Part shown: one piece after another, positions 14,083-24,758 of the stretch
Numbering within the stretch: the stretch's first letter is position 1
How the letters are laid out: the number at the start of each line of letters is the position of its first letter
Assembly: GCA_016183775.1 (NCBI GenBank)
Contig: JACPDY010000128.1
Span: 1 to 33,879, forward strand
Source of the DNA: Bacteroidota bacterium
GTDB taxonomy: Bacteria > Bacteroidota > Bacteroidia > JABDFU01
DNA: 33,879 bases
Direction: 5' to 3'
Notes under the pieces: generated by a model
Database searches by the model: none
What the model saw: only the letters and a program-made list of their open reading frames with translations
What the model was told of the DNA's origin: nothing
Position numbers and translations under genes: made by a program

Positions 14083-15069
14083 ATGAAAGTATTAGTTACC
14101 GGAGGATGCGGATTTATTGGAAGTCACACTGTTGACCGCCTGTTGCAGGATGGTCATGAAGTAATTGTAATTGACAATTTATCTTCGGGGAATGCCCGGA
14201 ACCTCGAACATCACAAAGACAATAAAAAACTGAGTGTACATATTGCAAGTATAACAGATCTTGAAAAAATTGAATCACTATTCAATGGAGTTGACTGGGT
14301 ATTTCATCTCGCCGCATTAGCGGATATAGTTCCATCTATAGAAAGACCGATGCAATATCACAATTCCAATGTAAACGGAACTATTTGTGTGCTTGAAGCC
14401 TGCCGTAAAAATAACGTAAAGCGGATAATTTATTCAGCCTCCTCTTCCTGCTTTGGCATTCCCGACACCTTCCCTACCTCTGAAACAGCGGAAATACGCT
14501 GCCAATACCCTTATGCCGTTACCAAATACCTTGGCGAAGAATATTGTTTGTATTGGAAACAGATCTATAAAATGAACATAACTTGTATGAGGTTCTTTAA
14601 CGTATATGGCCCCCGTGCCCGTACCGCCGGTACTTATGGAGCAGTATTCGGGGTTTTCCTCGCTCAGAAATTGAACAATAAACCCTACACCGTTGTGGGT
14701 GATGGTGAACAAACACGTGACTTTACCTTTGTTACAGACATAGTTGATGCCTGTGTGACAGCAGCTAAGCGCAATGATGTATCCGGACATGTATTTAATG
14801 TAGGCAGCGGTAACACCTACAGTATTAACAAACTTGTGGGGCTTCTTGGAGGTGAAATAACATATATCCCAAAACGTCCGGGCGAGCCGGATTGTACATT
14901 CGCCGACACTTCCAAAATATCAAAGCTGCTCGGATGGAAACCTAAAGTAAGCTTTGAAAAAGGAGTAAAAATAATGCTTGATAATATTGATTACTGGCGT
15001 GAAGCCCCGCTATGGGAACCTCATACAATTGCGGAAGCAACAAAAGATTGGTTTAAATACCTGGCCTAA
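14083..15069 (+). CDS. NAD-dependent UDP-sugar 4-epimerase-like protein (extended SDR)
   Basis: A 328-residue enzyme starting MKVLVTGGCGFIGSHTVDRL, with the NAD-binding GxxGxxG motif and IDNLSSG as in GalE/WbpP relatives. FHLAALADIVPSIERP, SASSSCFG and Tyr144/Lys148 (YAVTK) give the Ser-Tyr-Lys active site; MRFFNVYGPRA and VVGDGEQTRDFTFVTDIVDA are the sugar-nucleotide binding segments typical of UDP-hexose or UDP-HexNAc 4-epimerases. It stands alone after the hairpin array, converging with the giant adhesin gene 68 bases downstream. Probable role is supplying an epimerised UDP-sugar to the surface glycan. The C-terminal extension WEPHTIAEATKDWF is common in the family. Confidence 0.9.
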   Translation: MKVLVTGGCGFIGSHTVDRLLQDGHEVIVIDNLSSGNARNLEHHKDNKKLSVHIASITDLEKIESLFNGVDWVFHLAALADIVPSIERPMQYHNSNVNGTICVLEACRKNNVKRIIYSASSSCFGIPDTFPTSETAEIRCQYPYAVTKYLGEEYCLYWKQIYKMNITCMRFFNVYGPRARTAGTYGAVFGVFLAQKLNNKPYTVVGDGEQTRDFTFVTDIVDACVTAAKRNDVSGHVFNVGSGNTYSINKLVGLLGGEITYIPKRPGEPDCTFADTSKISKLLGWKPKVSFEKGVKIMLDNIDYWREAPLWEPHTIAEATKDWFKYLA

Positions 15070-15137
15070 TCACTTATACCCCTAAAAGTTTGTGAATAAT
15101 ATTTTCGCAGCTGAACTTTGAACCTTGAACACGGAAC

Positions 15138-18100
15138 CTATTTAACTAAGGTTACGTGACCTACATAAAACTTCCTCTCCTTTTTAAAGTTGCAGGTTTG
15201 TATTTTCCAGACGTAAACATCCTGTTGTGCAACTAATTTGCCTCCATTGGCCCTTCCATCCCATCCGACATTGAGATCTTCCGTTTCGAATATCAGGTTA
15301 CCCCAACGATCGAAGATCATCATCTTGTAACACTCTGGGTTTATCATAAATCCCTTCGGGAAGAAGGCGTCATTATTACCATCACCGTTAGGAGTAAACG
15401 CATTCGGCACATAGAATGTATAGTCACCTTCTATTTTAACATAATCAATAACGGTATCTACACAACCAAATACTGAAGTAACAACCAATTGAACCTCATA
15501 TCTCCCGGTATCTTTGTAAGTATAGGTTGGGTTTTGTTTTGAAGAAGAAGAATTGTATACATCCCCGAAATTCCAATCCCATTTAACCACATCTGTAGAA
15601 CTCTTATCGGTAAACACTATAGTTGGTGCAAGAATGGTCGTCAGGGTTGGCGTTGCTTTAAACGCGGCATCGGGTAATGGATGAACTGTAATATAATTTG
15701 TCTGGGAAACAGACGCAGTACAACCCGCACTATCTGAAACAGTTAAATTTACAGTATAAGAACCGGCCTTCCTGTAACAATTAACAGGAGAGCAATCTGA
15801 AGAAGTTCCGCCATCGCCAAAATCCCATGAGCAGGTCTTCGTACCACCCGGTGTGGTATTTGTGAACTTGACACAAACAGGTTCACAACCTGATGTGGTA
15901 TCAGCAACAAAAACAGGTGAAGGGGCTGTATTTACTTTAACAGTAACGGTATCATTTGCAGAAGGTGTACCGCATCCGTCAGAAACAACCACGGTATATG
16001 TTGTACTTCCCACCGGCGGAGTTACATTAATTGAGGCACCGGTGATATTCATTGGCTGCCAGGTATAGGTATAATTTCCATCACCGCCGGTGGCAATCGC
16101 TGTAAGGGTTGTTGAATCACCAATGCATATATTCTTGTCAATACCGGCATCAACCTGAAGCGGAGGCCGGACATTTACAGTAACTGTTTGGGTGACTGAA
16201 GTGCAACCGTTTGCATCACTTACATTCACAGTATAACTTGTTGTAGTAGCAGGACTCACGCTTATGTTTGAACCAAGCAGGGAACCCGGCATCCAGGTAT
16301 AGTTATATGCTGCAGTTCCTCCGCTTGCAACAGCAGTTAAAATAGCACTCTGTCCGATACAAACAGGTGTCGGTGAAGGTACCACTAAAGCCATCGGACC
16401 AGGCTCTGTAATAGTAACGATCGAGATCGCTGAGCAGCCTTTTGAATCGGTCACATTAACAGTATAACTTCCTGCAGATAGATTTGCAGCTGTAATACCT
16501 GTTCCTCCAACAGGTGACCATGAATAAGTGATAGGGGCAGTTCCTCCGCCAATTGTAGCTATGGCCGATCCGTCACTTCCCCCGTTACAACTTATACCTG
16601 TTATCATTGCCGCAGCAACAGCTATCGGACCTGTATTTCCAACCGTAGCCGCAGTAGTTTGAGAGCAACCATTGGCATCTGTAATTGTCACCGTATAAGT
16701 ATCGGCAATAAGTGAAGATGCTGTGGCCCCTGTACCGCCCACAGGCGCCCAAGTATAGGATAAAGTTCCTGAACCACTGGCGGTAACAACAACATTGCCA
16801 TTTGCGGCTCCGCAGGAAGCGTCGGTGATTGCTACAGAAATAGTCATCTGTACAGGTTCGGTGATAGACACAGTTGAAGCGATGAGACATCCGCTTGCAT
16901 CGCTTACATTAATAGTATAAGTTCCGGCTATAAGGCCATTAACAAAAGCAGAAGTGCTTCCGGATGGAAGCCAGCTGTATGTGTATGTACCTGTACCACC
17001 TGTAGCGTTTACCTGCGCGGTACCATCATTACCTCCAAAACAAGATACATTAGTTGATTGAGTTGTTATTGAAGGTCCGCTGAGGTTGTTAACAAGCGCG
17101 GTCAATGTTTCGGAACAGCCATTCGCATCAGTAACCGAAACCGTATAGATGCCTGCCGAAAGTCCGCTTGCCGTTGGGCTTGCTGCTCCGCCAGGTGTCC
17201 ATAAATAAGTATATGCAGTAATTCCGCCGGTCACCGAAACCGTTGCAGAACCATTGGCACTTCCGCAATTCGCATCAACTGTAGCTGTCGCTAAAATGAT
17301 CTTGGAAGGTTCAGTAATTGTAATTGTGGTAATGGCCGCGCAATTATTCGCATCGCTAACCGTAACTGAATATATTCCGGCCGACAGGTTATTGGCAGTT
17401 GCTGCTGTACCGCCATCCGACCAGTTATAAGTGAAAGGAGTTGCACCGCCCGATGGATTTACAACCGCGTTGCCATTTGTAAGTCCGTTACAGGTAACAT
17501 TTGCAGATGACAGGATTGCCGCAGTCAGACCACCTGCATTATTAACAATGCCGACTGATGTTGCTGTACAGTTATTGGCATCAGTAACAGTAACCGTATA
17601 TGAACCTGCTGCCAGGTTTATCTCTGTAACACCCGTTCCTCCGCTGGGCTGCCAGCTATAAGCAAGTGTACCTATTCCGCCGCTCGCGGAAACAACAACA
17701 CTTCCATTTGCCGCACCGCAGGCGGCATCAGTGGCAGCAACAGAAACATTTATTTGAGGCGGTTCGGTTATTGTGATCGTTGAGGTAATACTACATCCTC
17801 CATCATTTACACTAACTGTATAAGTTCCGGCTGAAAGGCCAATTGCGGAAGCGCCTGTACCACCCGAAGGCTGCCAGCTGTATGTATATATACCTGTACC
17901 TCCTGTTGCATTGATCTGAGCTGTACCATCAGTACCACCAAAACATGTTACGTTGGTGAATTGTGTTGTTGCCGTTGGGCCGCTAAGATTTCCGACAAGT
18001 GCGGTCGCTGTTGAAGAGCAACCATTCGCATCTGTAACTGAAACAGTATATCCACCGGCTGAAAGCCCATTAACCGTTATGCCGGTTGAACCTCCCGGAG

Positions 18101-21100
18101 TCCATGAATAATTTAACGATCCGGCTCCTCCTGTTGCCGAAACCGAAACTGAACCATTATTACTGCCACATGCAGCGTCAATCGCAGTAGTTGTCAATAC
18201 GATCTTGGCCGGTTCTGTAATAGTAACTGTTGTAATAGCCTGGCAATTATTCGCGTCTGTGGTTGTAACCGTGTATGTGCCTGCCGAAAGATTATTAATA
18301 GTACTTGCGGTAGCACCTGCCACTGACCAACTATATGTATACGGCGATGTGCCCCCTGCAGGAATTACAGAAGCAGTTCCGTCGGAAGACCCATTACAGG
18401 TGGCATTTGTTGATGATTGTATGGTGGCCGCTAAACTGCCGGTATTGTTAACAATTCCTATTGATGTTGAAGTACAAGCATTAGCATCTGTAACAACTAC
18501 CGTATAGGATCCTGCGATCAGATTACTTTCGGTTATACCTGTCCCCCCGGAAGGCTGCCAGGAATACGCTAACGTACCTATTCCACCGCTCGCTGTAACA
18601 GTTGCACTTCCGTTTGCCGAACCACAGGCAGCATCAGTTGTTGTAACAGCCACATTTATCTGAGGCGGTTCTGTTATCGTAACTGTAGATGTAACAGTAC
18701 AGCCTCCGCTATTTACACTAACACTATACGTACCCGCGGAAAGATTACCAACAGAAGCACCGGTACCCCCGGAAGGCTGCCAGCTGTATGTAAATACACC
18801 CGAACCTCCTGTAGCATTTGCCTGTGCTGTACCATTACCTGCACCATAACAGGTAATATTTGTTGATTGCATTGTGACCGTTGGACCACTGGAGCTATTG
18901 ACAAGTGCTGATGTTGTAACCGAACAACCATTCGCATCTGTTACAACCACAGTGTATGAACCGGCAGATAAATTGATTGCTGTAAGTCCGGTGCCGCCAA
19001 TTGGCTGCCAGGAATAATTCAGGGAACCTGTTCCTCCGCCTGCCGTAACCATAGCGCTGCCGTTTGCTGCCCCGCAAGTGGCATCTGTAGCGGTTGCCGT
19101 CGCATTAATCTGCGGCGGCTGAGTGATAACAACTGTTGAAGTAATTACACACCCTCCATCATTTACGCTAACTGTGTAAGTTCCCGCAGAAAGACCGCTG
19201 GCAGAAACGCCGGTGCCGCCTGATGGCTGCCAACTATATGTAAATATACCCGTGCCTCCTGATGCATTAATCTGAGCGGTACCGTCCGCGCCGCCAAAAC
19301 AGGTAACATTGGTAAATTGGGTTGTTGCAGTAGGACCGGACATGTTATTAATAAGCGCGGAAGTTGTTGCTGTGCAACCATTGGCATCAGTCACAGTAGT
19401 TATATAAGTACCTGCAGAAAGTCCTGTAACGGTTGAACCTGTGGCACCTCCCGGTGACCAGGAATAAGTATAAATGCCGGTACCGCCACCCGCTGAAACA
19501 GAAACCGTACCATCACTCGCCCCGCAATTAGCCGGGGTTGAAGAAGGAGTGACCGTGATTGGCGGAGGTTCGGTTATTGTTGCAACGGAAGTTTTGGAAC
19601 ATCCCTTACCGTCAGTTACCGTTACAGTATAACTGCCGGGGGACAATGTATTTGGTGTTGTAGCCGCAGTGCCTCCTGAAGACGACCAGGTATATGTATA
19701 TGCAGGAGTGCCGCCAGCTACATTTATTGCGGCTGATCCATTATTAGCACTGGTACATAAAACGTTGTTTGAAGTCGGGGTAAGTGTCATGATGGGGTGA
19801 ACGATAACCACAACCGTATCTGTATCACTTGCTCCTGTTACGTCAAACATAATGACTGTGTATATTGACGTAGCGGCCGGACAAAAATTATGAGGACCTG
19901 CGCCGGTTTGACCGCTGCTCCAGGTATAAGTATATGGAGGTGTTCCCGCGCTTCCGACAGCCGTAATATTTGTACATGAACCTGGACACACAGATGCACC
20001 TGTTGCAACAACCACCGGGTTAGCACAGCTAACAGTGATTTTTACGCTGTCCTTATCTTTACAACCATTCTTGTCTGTAACAAGCAATTCATAATCGATA
20101 GTTGAAGCCGGAGTGGATATAGGGTTGGCTATGTTTACATTATTAAGGAAAGTCGGGGGATTCCATAAATAAATGGTGCCGCCTGTGCCGTTAAGTTGTG
20201 TTGTACCTGTACAAAGTGTTACATCGGGACCGGCATTTGCAACCGGCTTTGGAGCAATGGTAAGACTCAGCTCGCCTGATGTGTCTTTACATCCCAAAGA
20301 AGTAGTAACGATCAACTTATAGTTTCCGCTTGTTGCCGCAATAATATCCTGAGTGGTTGCGATATTAGCCCCATTCCGCTGCCACTGGTAGGAGGCATAT
20401 CCCGGAGGACCGAATATAGTATCGGCATCACATCTTGTATAACAGCCGACAGGGAATATACTTAAGTCCGGCAATGGGTTTATAGTAAGACTCTTTCCTC
20501 CGTATGCCTTACAACCATTTTTATCTGTAAGCGTAAAATAAAAATACCCGTCGCCCTTAACTGTAATAGAAGCCGTTGTTTCTCCGGTATTCCATGAATA
20601 TGTATATGGAGTAGTTCCTCCGGTTGTACTTGCAGTTATTGTTGCGGCACTGCCCTGACAAAAAGAAGCAGGCCCGGTAACAGTGGGAGTTGCAGGAGAA
20701 GGGAGTGAGGAAACTGTAACGGGTGAAGATGATGCAGAGCAACTGGAAGAAGCATCAGTTACCCTGATATAATATATGCCGGCAGTAGATGTACACAGGG
20801 AGGAGGATGTTTTCCCGGCCATAGCACCACCACCATTATACCACTGATAAGTTAAACCTGTTTTAAAAGGAACGTTAGCGCAAAACGAACTACCGGCGCA
20901 AATAGTACCGACCGTGTTTGACAATGTAGCATCAGGAAGAGGCTTTACAATAACAGTAACCGGAGGTGGTGCTGCCTGGCAGCCTCCCGAACTGAATGTA
21001 GCGACAGAATAATCCCCGCTCTGATTAACAGTAATTGATTGCATGGTTGAACCATTCGACCATAAATAAGATGTCGCCGCAGGAGCGGTGAGTGTTACTG

Positions 21101-24100
21101 ATTGACCCACACAGAAAGTAAGAGGACCTGAAGCAGCTATAACTCCGGCGCCTGACGGCGCGGTGATCGTTACAGATTGTGTTTTTGTGTTAGTACAACC
21201 ATTAATATCTGTAACCTTCAGTTTAACGGTATAAGTTCCGCCGGCAATATAGGTATGCGTTGGATTCTGAAGTTGAGATGTTGTTCCATCTCCAAAATCC
21301 CAATCCCAGAACAAGATCGTTGTTCCTACGGAAGTAGATGCGTCAGTAAATGGAGTTGGTGTGCCGGCACAGGCTGTTGGGAAAGAAAACTGTGCAACAG
21401 GAAACGGTGATACAACCACATTTTTATTGATAGTGGAAGTACAACCACCGGCTGTTACAGTAAGTGTAACATTATAAGTACCGGGTGCGGCATAAGTATG
21501 TACAGGATTCTGTGAAGTGGAAGTCGAGGCATCTCCAAAGTTCCAACTCCAGCCGGTTATTGGTGAAGTTGGCGTATGTGTTGAAAGATCGGTAAAGGTT
21601 GCAGTACCACAACTTACCTGCGATTCAAAATCACCAACTACAGGTATTTCAATCGATTTTGAAGCTTTTCCAAAAGCTGTCTTGGTAAATTGCGCCCAAA
21701 AGACCACATAATAATAACCAGCCTTCGCATAAGTATGTGGCGGGTTTTGTAGGGTAGAAGAAGACCCGTCACCAAAATCCCAATACCAGGCAATAGTTGT
21801 GATCGGAGAGTTATCGGTATAGTTTATCAAATTAGTACAGAAAATTTTTGTGGCAAATGGTTTTACCCCTTCCCCGGGATCATTTCCGGGAACAGACATT
21901 ACAGAGGCTCCGATATCCGGAAACTTCCCCTCCCCCCCTGGCGGCTTAGGTTTTAACCATGAACTTCCATTTCCAAAAAAATCTATTGCTATTGAGTCAA
22001 CACGTACACAACCTGGAGGAGGAGGTACGCATGGGGGCATGCCACACATTGGAAGAGGAATACATCCCGGAGGCCCTCCACCGCAAGGACCCTGAGTTAT
22101 AACAATTGATGAAGAAGTTTTAGTACATCCCGAGGCATTGGTAACAACAACGTAATACGTACCGGTAGTGGTTGCAGTAAGGGAATTTCCGGTACCGGCA
22201 GGAGTTGCATTATAATACCACTGATAAGTATACCCGGGACCAACCTGTGCATACAGAGCTGTACTGATCACATCACCTGTACAATAGTCTCTTTTGTCCG
22301 GAGTAGAAATATCGGCTTTAGGCTCCGGCGCTGCAACAAGACTCGTAATCGTTTTGCCCTGACAGCCATTACTATTGGTAACCGTTAAAACATAAGGTTT
22401 AGCGGTTGCCGGAACCGGAACACTTATTGAAGAAGTTGTGCCTATAACAGTCATTGTACCGTCTTTCCATTCATAAGCAGGGAAAACACCCGCAGAAGAG
22501 AGGGTAACGGTGGAGCCGGGACACAGATTCCCGGTGATATTTATCACAGGCGACGGAGCAGGGTTCACAAGAACTGAAAGACTTACGTTTACCGGAGTAG
22601 AACATAAGCTGATAGCAACATTAATGGTCGCATTACCCGAAGCATTATACTGAATCTGCACTATATTGCCGCCCTGTCCTGAAATTACGCTTCCGGCAGA
22701 TGAAGGATTGAGCGTCCAGTTATATATTGCTCCGGGTAAATCAGGAAGCGAATAAGTATATGTACCATTCACGCAGGCAACCTGAAGACCTGTAATAGGC
22801 GGAGCAGTTGTTTTGATATCCTTTACACTTATTGTAACAGGTGAAGATGCGCAAGCCGGATAAGAAGGTTGCTGCGTAACACTTACTGAGTATGGGCCAG
22901 CGGCTCCCCAGGTTACACTTACCGGGTTTCCGCTTGTGGAAGAAAGTGTTCCGTTCACGGCTGTCCAGCTATAAGTTACACCGGCTGCGGTTGACCATGC
23001 AGTATATACGTGTGTTGTGCCGGGACAAATATATTTGTCGCCGGAAATTGAATCCACAGGAGGGGTATCTACAACGGTTATGGTTGTTGTATAGGAGGAA
23101 TTGCAATATACACCCGCAGTTGATGGTGTCGCAGTTACAGTGTATGTTCCGGCGGGTACATTCCAGTTAATTGTTACCACCGCGGTTCCCTGGCCAGAGG
23201 AAATTGTACCTCCTGTAGTTGTCCAGTTATAACTGCCAGTCGGATTAGCGGTAACTGTTGAATTTGAATTCCTGCAAACCTGATTATTACCGTATGCCGA
23301 AAACTGCGGAAGAATTTTAACCGGCAACGTAGCTGTACTCTTACATCCAATAAAAGGATTGCCAACCGTAACAACCAACTGGGCATTTGGATTTGTTGGA
23401 TTCTTCCATTGAACACTAACCTGATTGCTACCCTGTCCACTCATGATCTGTCCTGACGCCGCCGGCACAATAGTCCAGGTATAAACTCCACCCGGAAAAG
23501 CGGGAAGACCATACCAGTAAGTAGTCCATTGACATGGAGTAGCATAACCCGTAATTACAGGATTGGTTGGCAGAATGGGAATATTAACAGTTGTTGGTGT
23601 GGTGCAGTTAGCAGGCGTACAGCCGGCAGTGCTTAGTGTAATTGTTCCAACAGGACCAGTTCCCCAGTCAACAAGTATGTTTGGAGTATTTTGCCCGCCG
23701 GTAATAGTTCCGCCTGTAACCGACCAGTTGTATGTTGTACAAACCGCATCCGTTGAATAAGGTGAATTTAATGTATTAGCACAAACCGTAGACGGACAGA
23801 TGATTTTCGGTCCGGGTGAACAATTAACTGAAACTGTTTTAGTAATGACATCCGGACAATCGCATTTACCTTTCACCGTCAATTTAACTGTGAATGATCC
23901 GCATGAACCATAAATATGACTAGGGTTCTTTTCCGTGGAAGTTGTTCCATCACCAAAATCCCACAACCAACTTACAGCACCGACAGACATGTCGGTGAAC
24001 TGTGTAGCAATTCCAAGACAGGAAGTGGTTCCTAAAAAATTGGCAGTAGGTGTGGGTTTAATATTGACACATACTCCTGATGTATCGGAACAACCAAATG

Positions 24101-24734
24101 AATTCGTTTCAACTATTTGTATGGTTCCTGAACCGGGTATACCCCAATGAACAATAGCAGAGGATGAATTCAACCCACTGGTAACAGTACCACCTCCTAC
24201 GATCCAGGTATAAGTACTTCCGGGATTATTAGGGGTAGTATAAGTCTCATCAGTATTCGCGCATACGGACGGAATTGCGGAATGACTTGATCCATTGCCT
24301 GGAGTACTGCTACTTACGCTACATGTATATCCGTCAATTGGAGGATAGCCACCCTGCTTTCCTCCGCTATCCACACAATTTACAAAGCCACCTGTTATAG
24401 CCGGTTTAGGCAATGGATTTACTTTTATAGTTGTTGTGGCTGAAGAAGGAACGCCAGCAACATAGATCGTATAAGTAATGGTATGAGTTCCAACACCTGC
24501 TTTTGCCGGATCAAATGTATTACCGGTAACGCCAGGTCCGCTGTAGATTCCTCCAACAGGAGAACCATTGCTAAGGGTAAATGATTTTGATTTTTCACAT
24601 ACATCACTTAAAGGGGAAAGAGTTGGAGGCGGCGGTAATAAACGAACATTAAATATTTTCGAGGCAATAACTCCCTCATCGGGCATAAAAGACCAGAAAA
24701 AAGTTAAATAAATAATGTAAATTATTTTCTTCAA
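15138..24734 (-). CDS. Giant SprB-like adhesin with PKD domains, SprB repeats and CHU_C sorting domain
   Basis: A 3198-residue protein. MKKIIYIIYLTFFWSFMPDE is the signal peptide; its first codon is TTG, directly preceded by an in-frame TAA, so no upstream start exists. Ig/PKD-like domains fill residues 35-1640, including four PKD units (WLWDFGDGTTS, WYWDFGDGSSS, WSWNFGDASTS, WDWDFGDGTTS) and a Pro/Gly/Cys-rich linker near 880-960. Residues about 1647-2778 are 15 SprB-type repeats of about 75 residues (GGTG.YTYSWQPSGGTG, LSAGTYTVSV.D, ITEP). Further Ig-like domains and two more PKD units (CSWDFGDGG, WDWNFGDVY) follow, and the last ~96 residues are the gliding-motility-associated sorting domain (AFTPNGDGNNDAF, FDRWGNLIFET, WDGRANG). 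SprB of Flavobacterium is the mobile cell-surface adhesin of gliding; this protein is probably exported by the type IX system. A promoter sits at 24759-24788. Confidence 0.92.
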   Translation of the reverse strand: MKKIIYIIYLTFFWSFMPDEGVIASKIFNVRLLPPPPTLSPLSDVCEKSKSFTLSNGSPVGGIYSGPGVTGNTFDPAKAGVGTHTITYTIYVAGVPSSATTTIKVNPLPKPAITGGFVNCVDSGGKQGGYPPIDGYTCSVSSSTPGNGSSHSAIPSVCANTDETYTTPNNPGSTYTWIVGGGTVTSGLNSSSAIVHWGIPGSGTIQIVETNSFGCSDTSGVCVNIKPTPTANFLGTTSCLGIATQFTDMSVGAVSWLWDFGDGTTSTEKNPSHIYGSCGSFTVKLTVKGKCDCPDVITKTVSVNCSPGPKIICPSTVCANTLNSPYSTDAVCTTYNWSVTGGTITGGQNTPNILVDWGTGPVGTITLSTAGCTPANCTTPTTVNIPILPTNPVITGYATPCQWTTYWYGLPAFPGGVYTWTIVPAASGQIMSGQGSNQVSVQWKNPTNPNAQLVVTVGNPFIGCKSTATLPVKILPQFSAYGNNQVCRNSNSTVTANPTGSYNWTTTGGTISSGQGTAVVTINWNVPAGTYTVTATPSTAGVYCNSSYTTTITVVDTPPVDSISGDKYICPGTTHVYTAWSTAAGVTYSWTAVNGTLSSTSGNPVSVTWGAAGPYSVSVTQQPSYPACASSPVTISVKDIKTTAPPITGLQVACVNGTYTYSLPDLPGAIYNWTLNPSSAGSVISGQGGNIVQIQYNASGNATINVAISLCSTPVNVSLSVLVNPAPSPVINITGNLCPGSTVTLSSAGVFPAYEWKDGTMTVIGTTSSISVPVPATAKPYVLTVTNSNGCQGKTITSLVAAPEPKADISTPDKRDYCTGDVISTALYAQVGPGYTYQWYYNATPAGTGNSLTATTTGTYYVVVTNASGCTKTSSSIVITQGPCGGGPPGCIPLPMCGMPPCVPPPPGCVRVDSIAIDFFGNGSSWLKPKPPGGEGKFPDIGASVMSVPGNDPGEGVKPFATKIFCTNLINYTDNSPITTIAWYWDFGDGSSSTLQNPPHTYAKAGYYYVVFWAQFTKTAFGKASKSIEIPVVGDFESQVSCGTATFTDLSTHTPTSPITGWSWNFGDASTSTSQNPVHTYAAPGTYNVTLTVTAGGCTSTINKNVVVSPFPVAQFSFPTACAGTPTPFTDASTSVGTTILFWDWDFGDGTTSQLQNPTHTYIAGGTYTVKLKVTDINGCTNTKTQSVTITAPSGAGVIAASGPLTFCVGQSVTLTAPAATSYLWSNGSTMQSITVNQSGDYSVATFSSGGCQAAPPPVTVIVKPLPDATLSNTVGTICAGSSFCANVPFKTGLTYQWYNGGGAMAGKTSSSLCTSTAGIYYIRVTDASSSCSASSSPVTVSSLPSPATPTVTGPASFCQGSAATITASTTGGTTPYTYSWNTGETTASITVKGDGYFYFTLTDKNGCKAYGGKSLTINPLPDLSIFPVGCYTRCDADTIFGPPGYASYQWQRNGANIATTQDIIAATSGNYKLIVTTSLGCKDTSGELSLTIAPKPVANAGPDVTLCTGTTQLNGTGGTIYLWNPPTFLNNVNIANPISTPASTIDYELLVTDKNGCKDKDSVKITVSCANPVVVATGASVCPGSCTNITAVGSAGTPPYTYTWSSGQTGAGPHNFCPAATSIYTVIMFDVTGASDTDTVVVIVHPIMTLTPTSNNVLCTSANNGSAAINVAGGTPAYTYTWSSSGGTAATTPNTLSPGSYTVTVTDGKGCSKTSVATITEPPPITVTPSSTPANCGASDGTVSVSAGGGTGIYTYSWSPGGATGSTVTGLSAGTYITTVTDANGCTATTSALINNMSGPTATTQFTNVTCFGGADGTAQINASGGTGIFTYSWQPSGGTGVSASGLSAGTYTVSVNDGGCVITSTVVITQPPQINATATATDATCGAANGSAMVTAGGGTGSLNYSWQPIGGTGLTAINLSAGSYTVVVTDANGCSVTTSALVNSSSGPTVTMQSTNITCYGAGNGTAQANATGGSGVFTYSWQPSGGTGASVGNLSAGTYSVSVNSGGCTVTSTVTITEPPQINVAVTTTDAACGSANGSATVTASGGIGTLAYSWQPSGGTGITESNLIAGSYTVVVTDANACTSTSIGIVNNTGSLAATIQSSTNATCNGSSDGTASVIPAGGTSPYTYSWSVAGATASTINNLSAGTYTVTTTDANNCQAITTVTITEPAKIVLTTTAIDAACGSNNGSVSVSATGGAGSLNYSWTPGGSTGITVNGLSAGGYTVSVTDANGCSSTATALVGNLSGPTATTQFTNVTCFGGTDGTAQINATGGTGIYTYSWQPSGGTGASAIGLSAGTYTVSVNDGGCSITSTITITEPPQINVSVAATDAACGAANGSVVVSASGGIGTLAYSWQPSGGTGVTEINLAAGSYTVTVTDANNCTATSVGIVNNAGGLTAAILSSANVTCNGLTNGNAVVNPSGGATPFTYNWSDGGTAATANNLSAGIYSVTVSDANNCAAITTITITEPSKIILATATVDANCGSANGSATVSVTGGITAYTYLWTPGGAASPTASGLSAGIYTVSVTDANGCSETLTALVNNLSGPSITTQSTNVSCFGGNDGTAQVNATGGTGTYTYSWLPSGSTSAFVNGLIAGTYTINVSDASGCLIASTVSITEPVQMTISVAITDASCGAANGNVVVTASGSGTLSYTWAPVGGTGATASSLIADTYTVTITDANGCSQTTAATVGNTGPIAVAAAMITGISCNGGSDGSAIATIGGGTAPITYSWSPVGGTGITAANLSAGSYTVNVTDSKGCSAISIVTITEPGPMALVVPSPTPVCIGQSAILTAVASGGTAAYNYTWMPGSLLGSNISVSPATTTSYTVNVSDANGCTSVTQTVTVNVRPPLQVDAGIDKNICIGDSTTLTAIATGGDGNYTYTWQPMNITGASINVTPPVGSTTYTVVVSDGCGTPSANDTVTVKVNTAPSPVFVADTTSGCEPVCVKFTNTTPGGTKTCSWDFGDGGTSSDCSPVNCYRKAGSYTVNLTVSDSAGCTASVSQTNYITVHPLPDAAFKATPTLTTILAPTIVFTDKSSTDVVKWDWNFGDVYNSSSSKQNPTYTYKDTGRYEVQLVVTSVFGCVDTVIDYVKIEGDYTFYVPNAFTPNGDGNNDAFFPKGFMINPECYKMMIFDRWGNLIFETEDLNVGWDGRANGGKLVAQQDVYVWKIQTCNFKKERKFYVGHVTLVK
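16401..19796 (-). repeat. Array of 15 SprB-type repeats with a four-unit super-period
   Basis: Fifteen units averaging 226 bases (75 residues) encode residues about 1647-2778. Four unit types can be told apart: A (QSTNVTCFGG, ending ITEP), B (ATDAACGAANGS, ending NN), C (TCNG..DG, ending ITEP) and D (DA.CGS.NGS, ending SGP). After the first unit the order is D-A-B, A-B-C-D, A-B-C-D, A-B-C. The CCAAAAC-type landmark of the A units falls at 19294, 18844, 17938 and 17035, spacings of 450, 906 and 903 bases. Confidence 0.8.
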
Positions 24735-24758
24735 TTAACTGCGTTTAGCACTGTAAAT

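Noticed and set aside
16401-19796. Possible tandem-repeat artefact or assembly collapse in the adhesin gene
   Set aside because: Units differ from each other at many positions and the reading frame stays open throughout, so the array is genuine coding sequence, though its copy number could still be misassembled.
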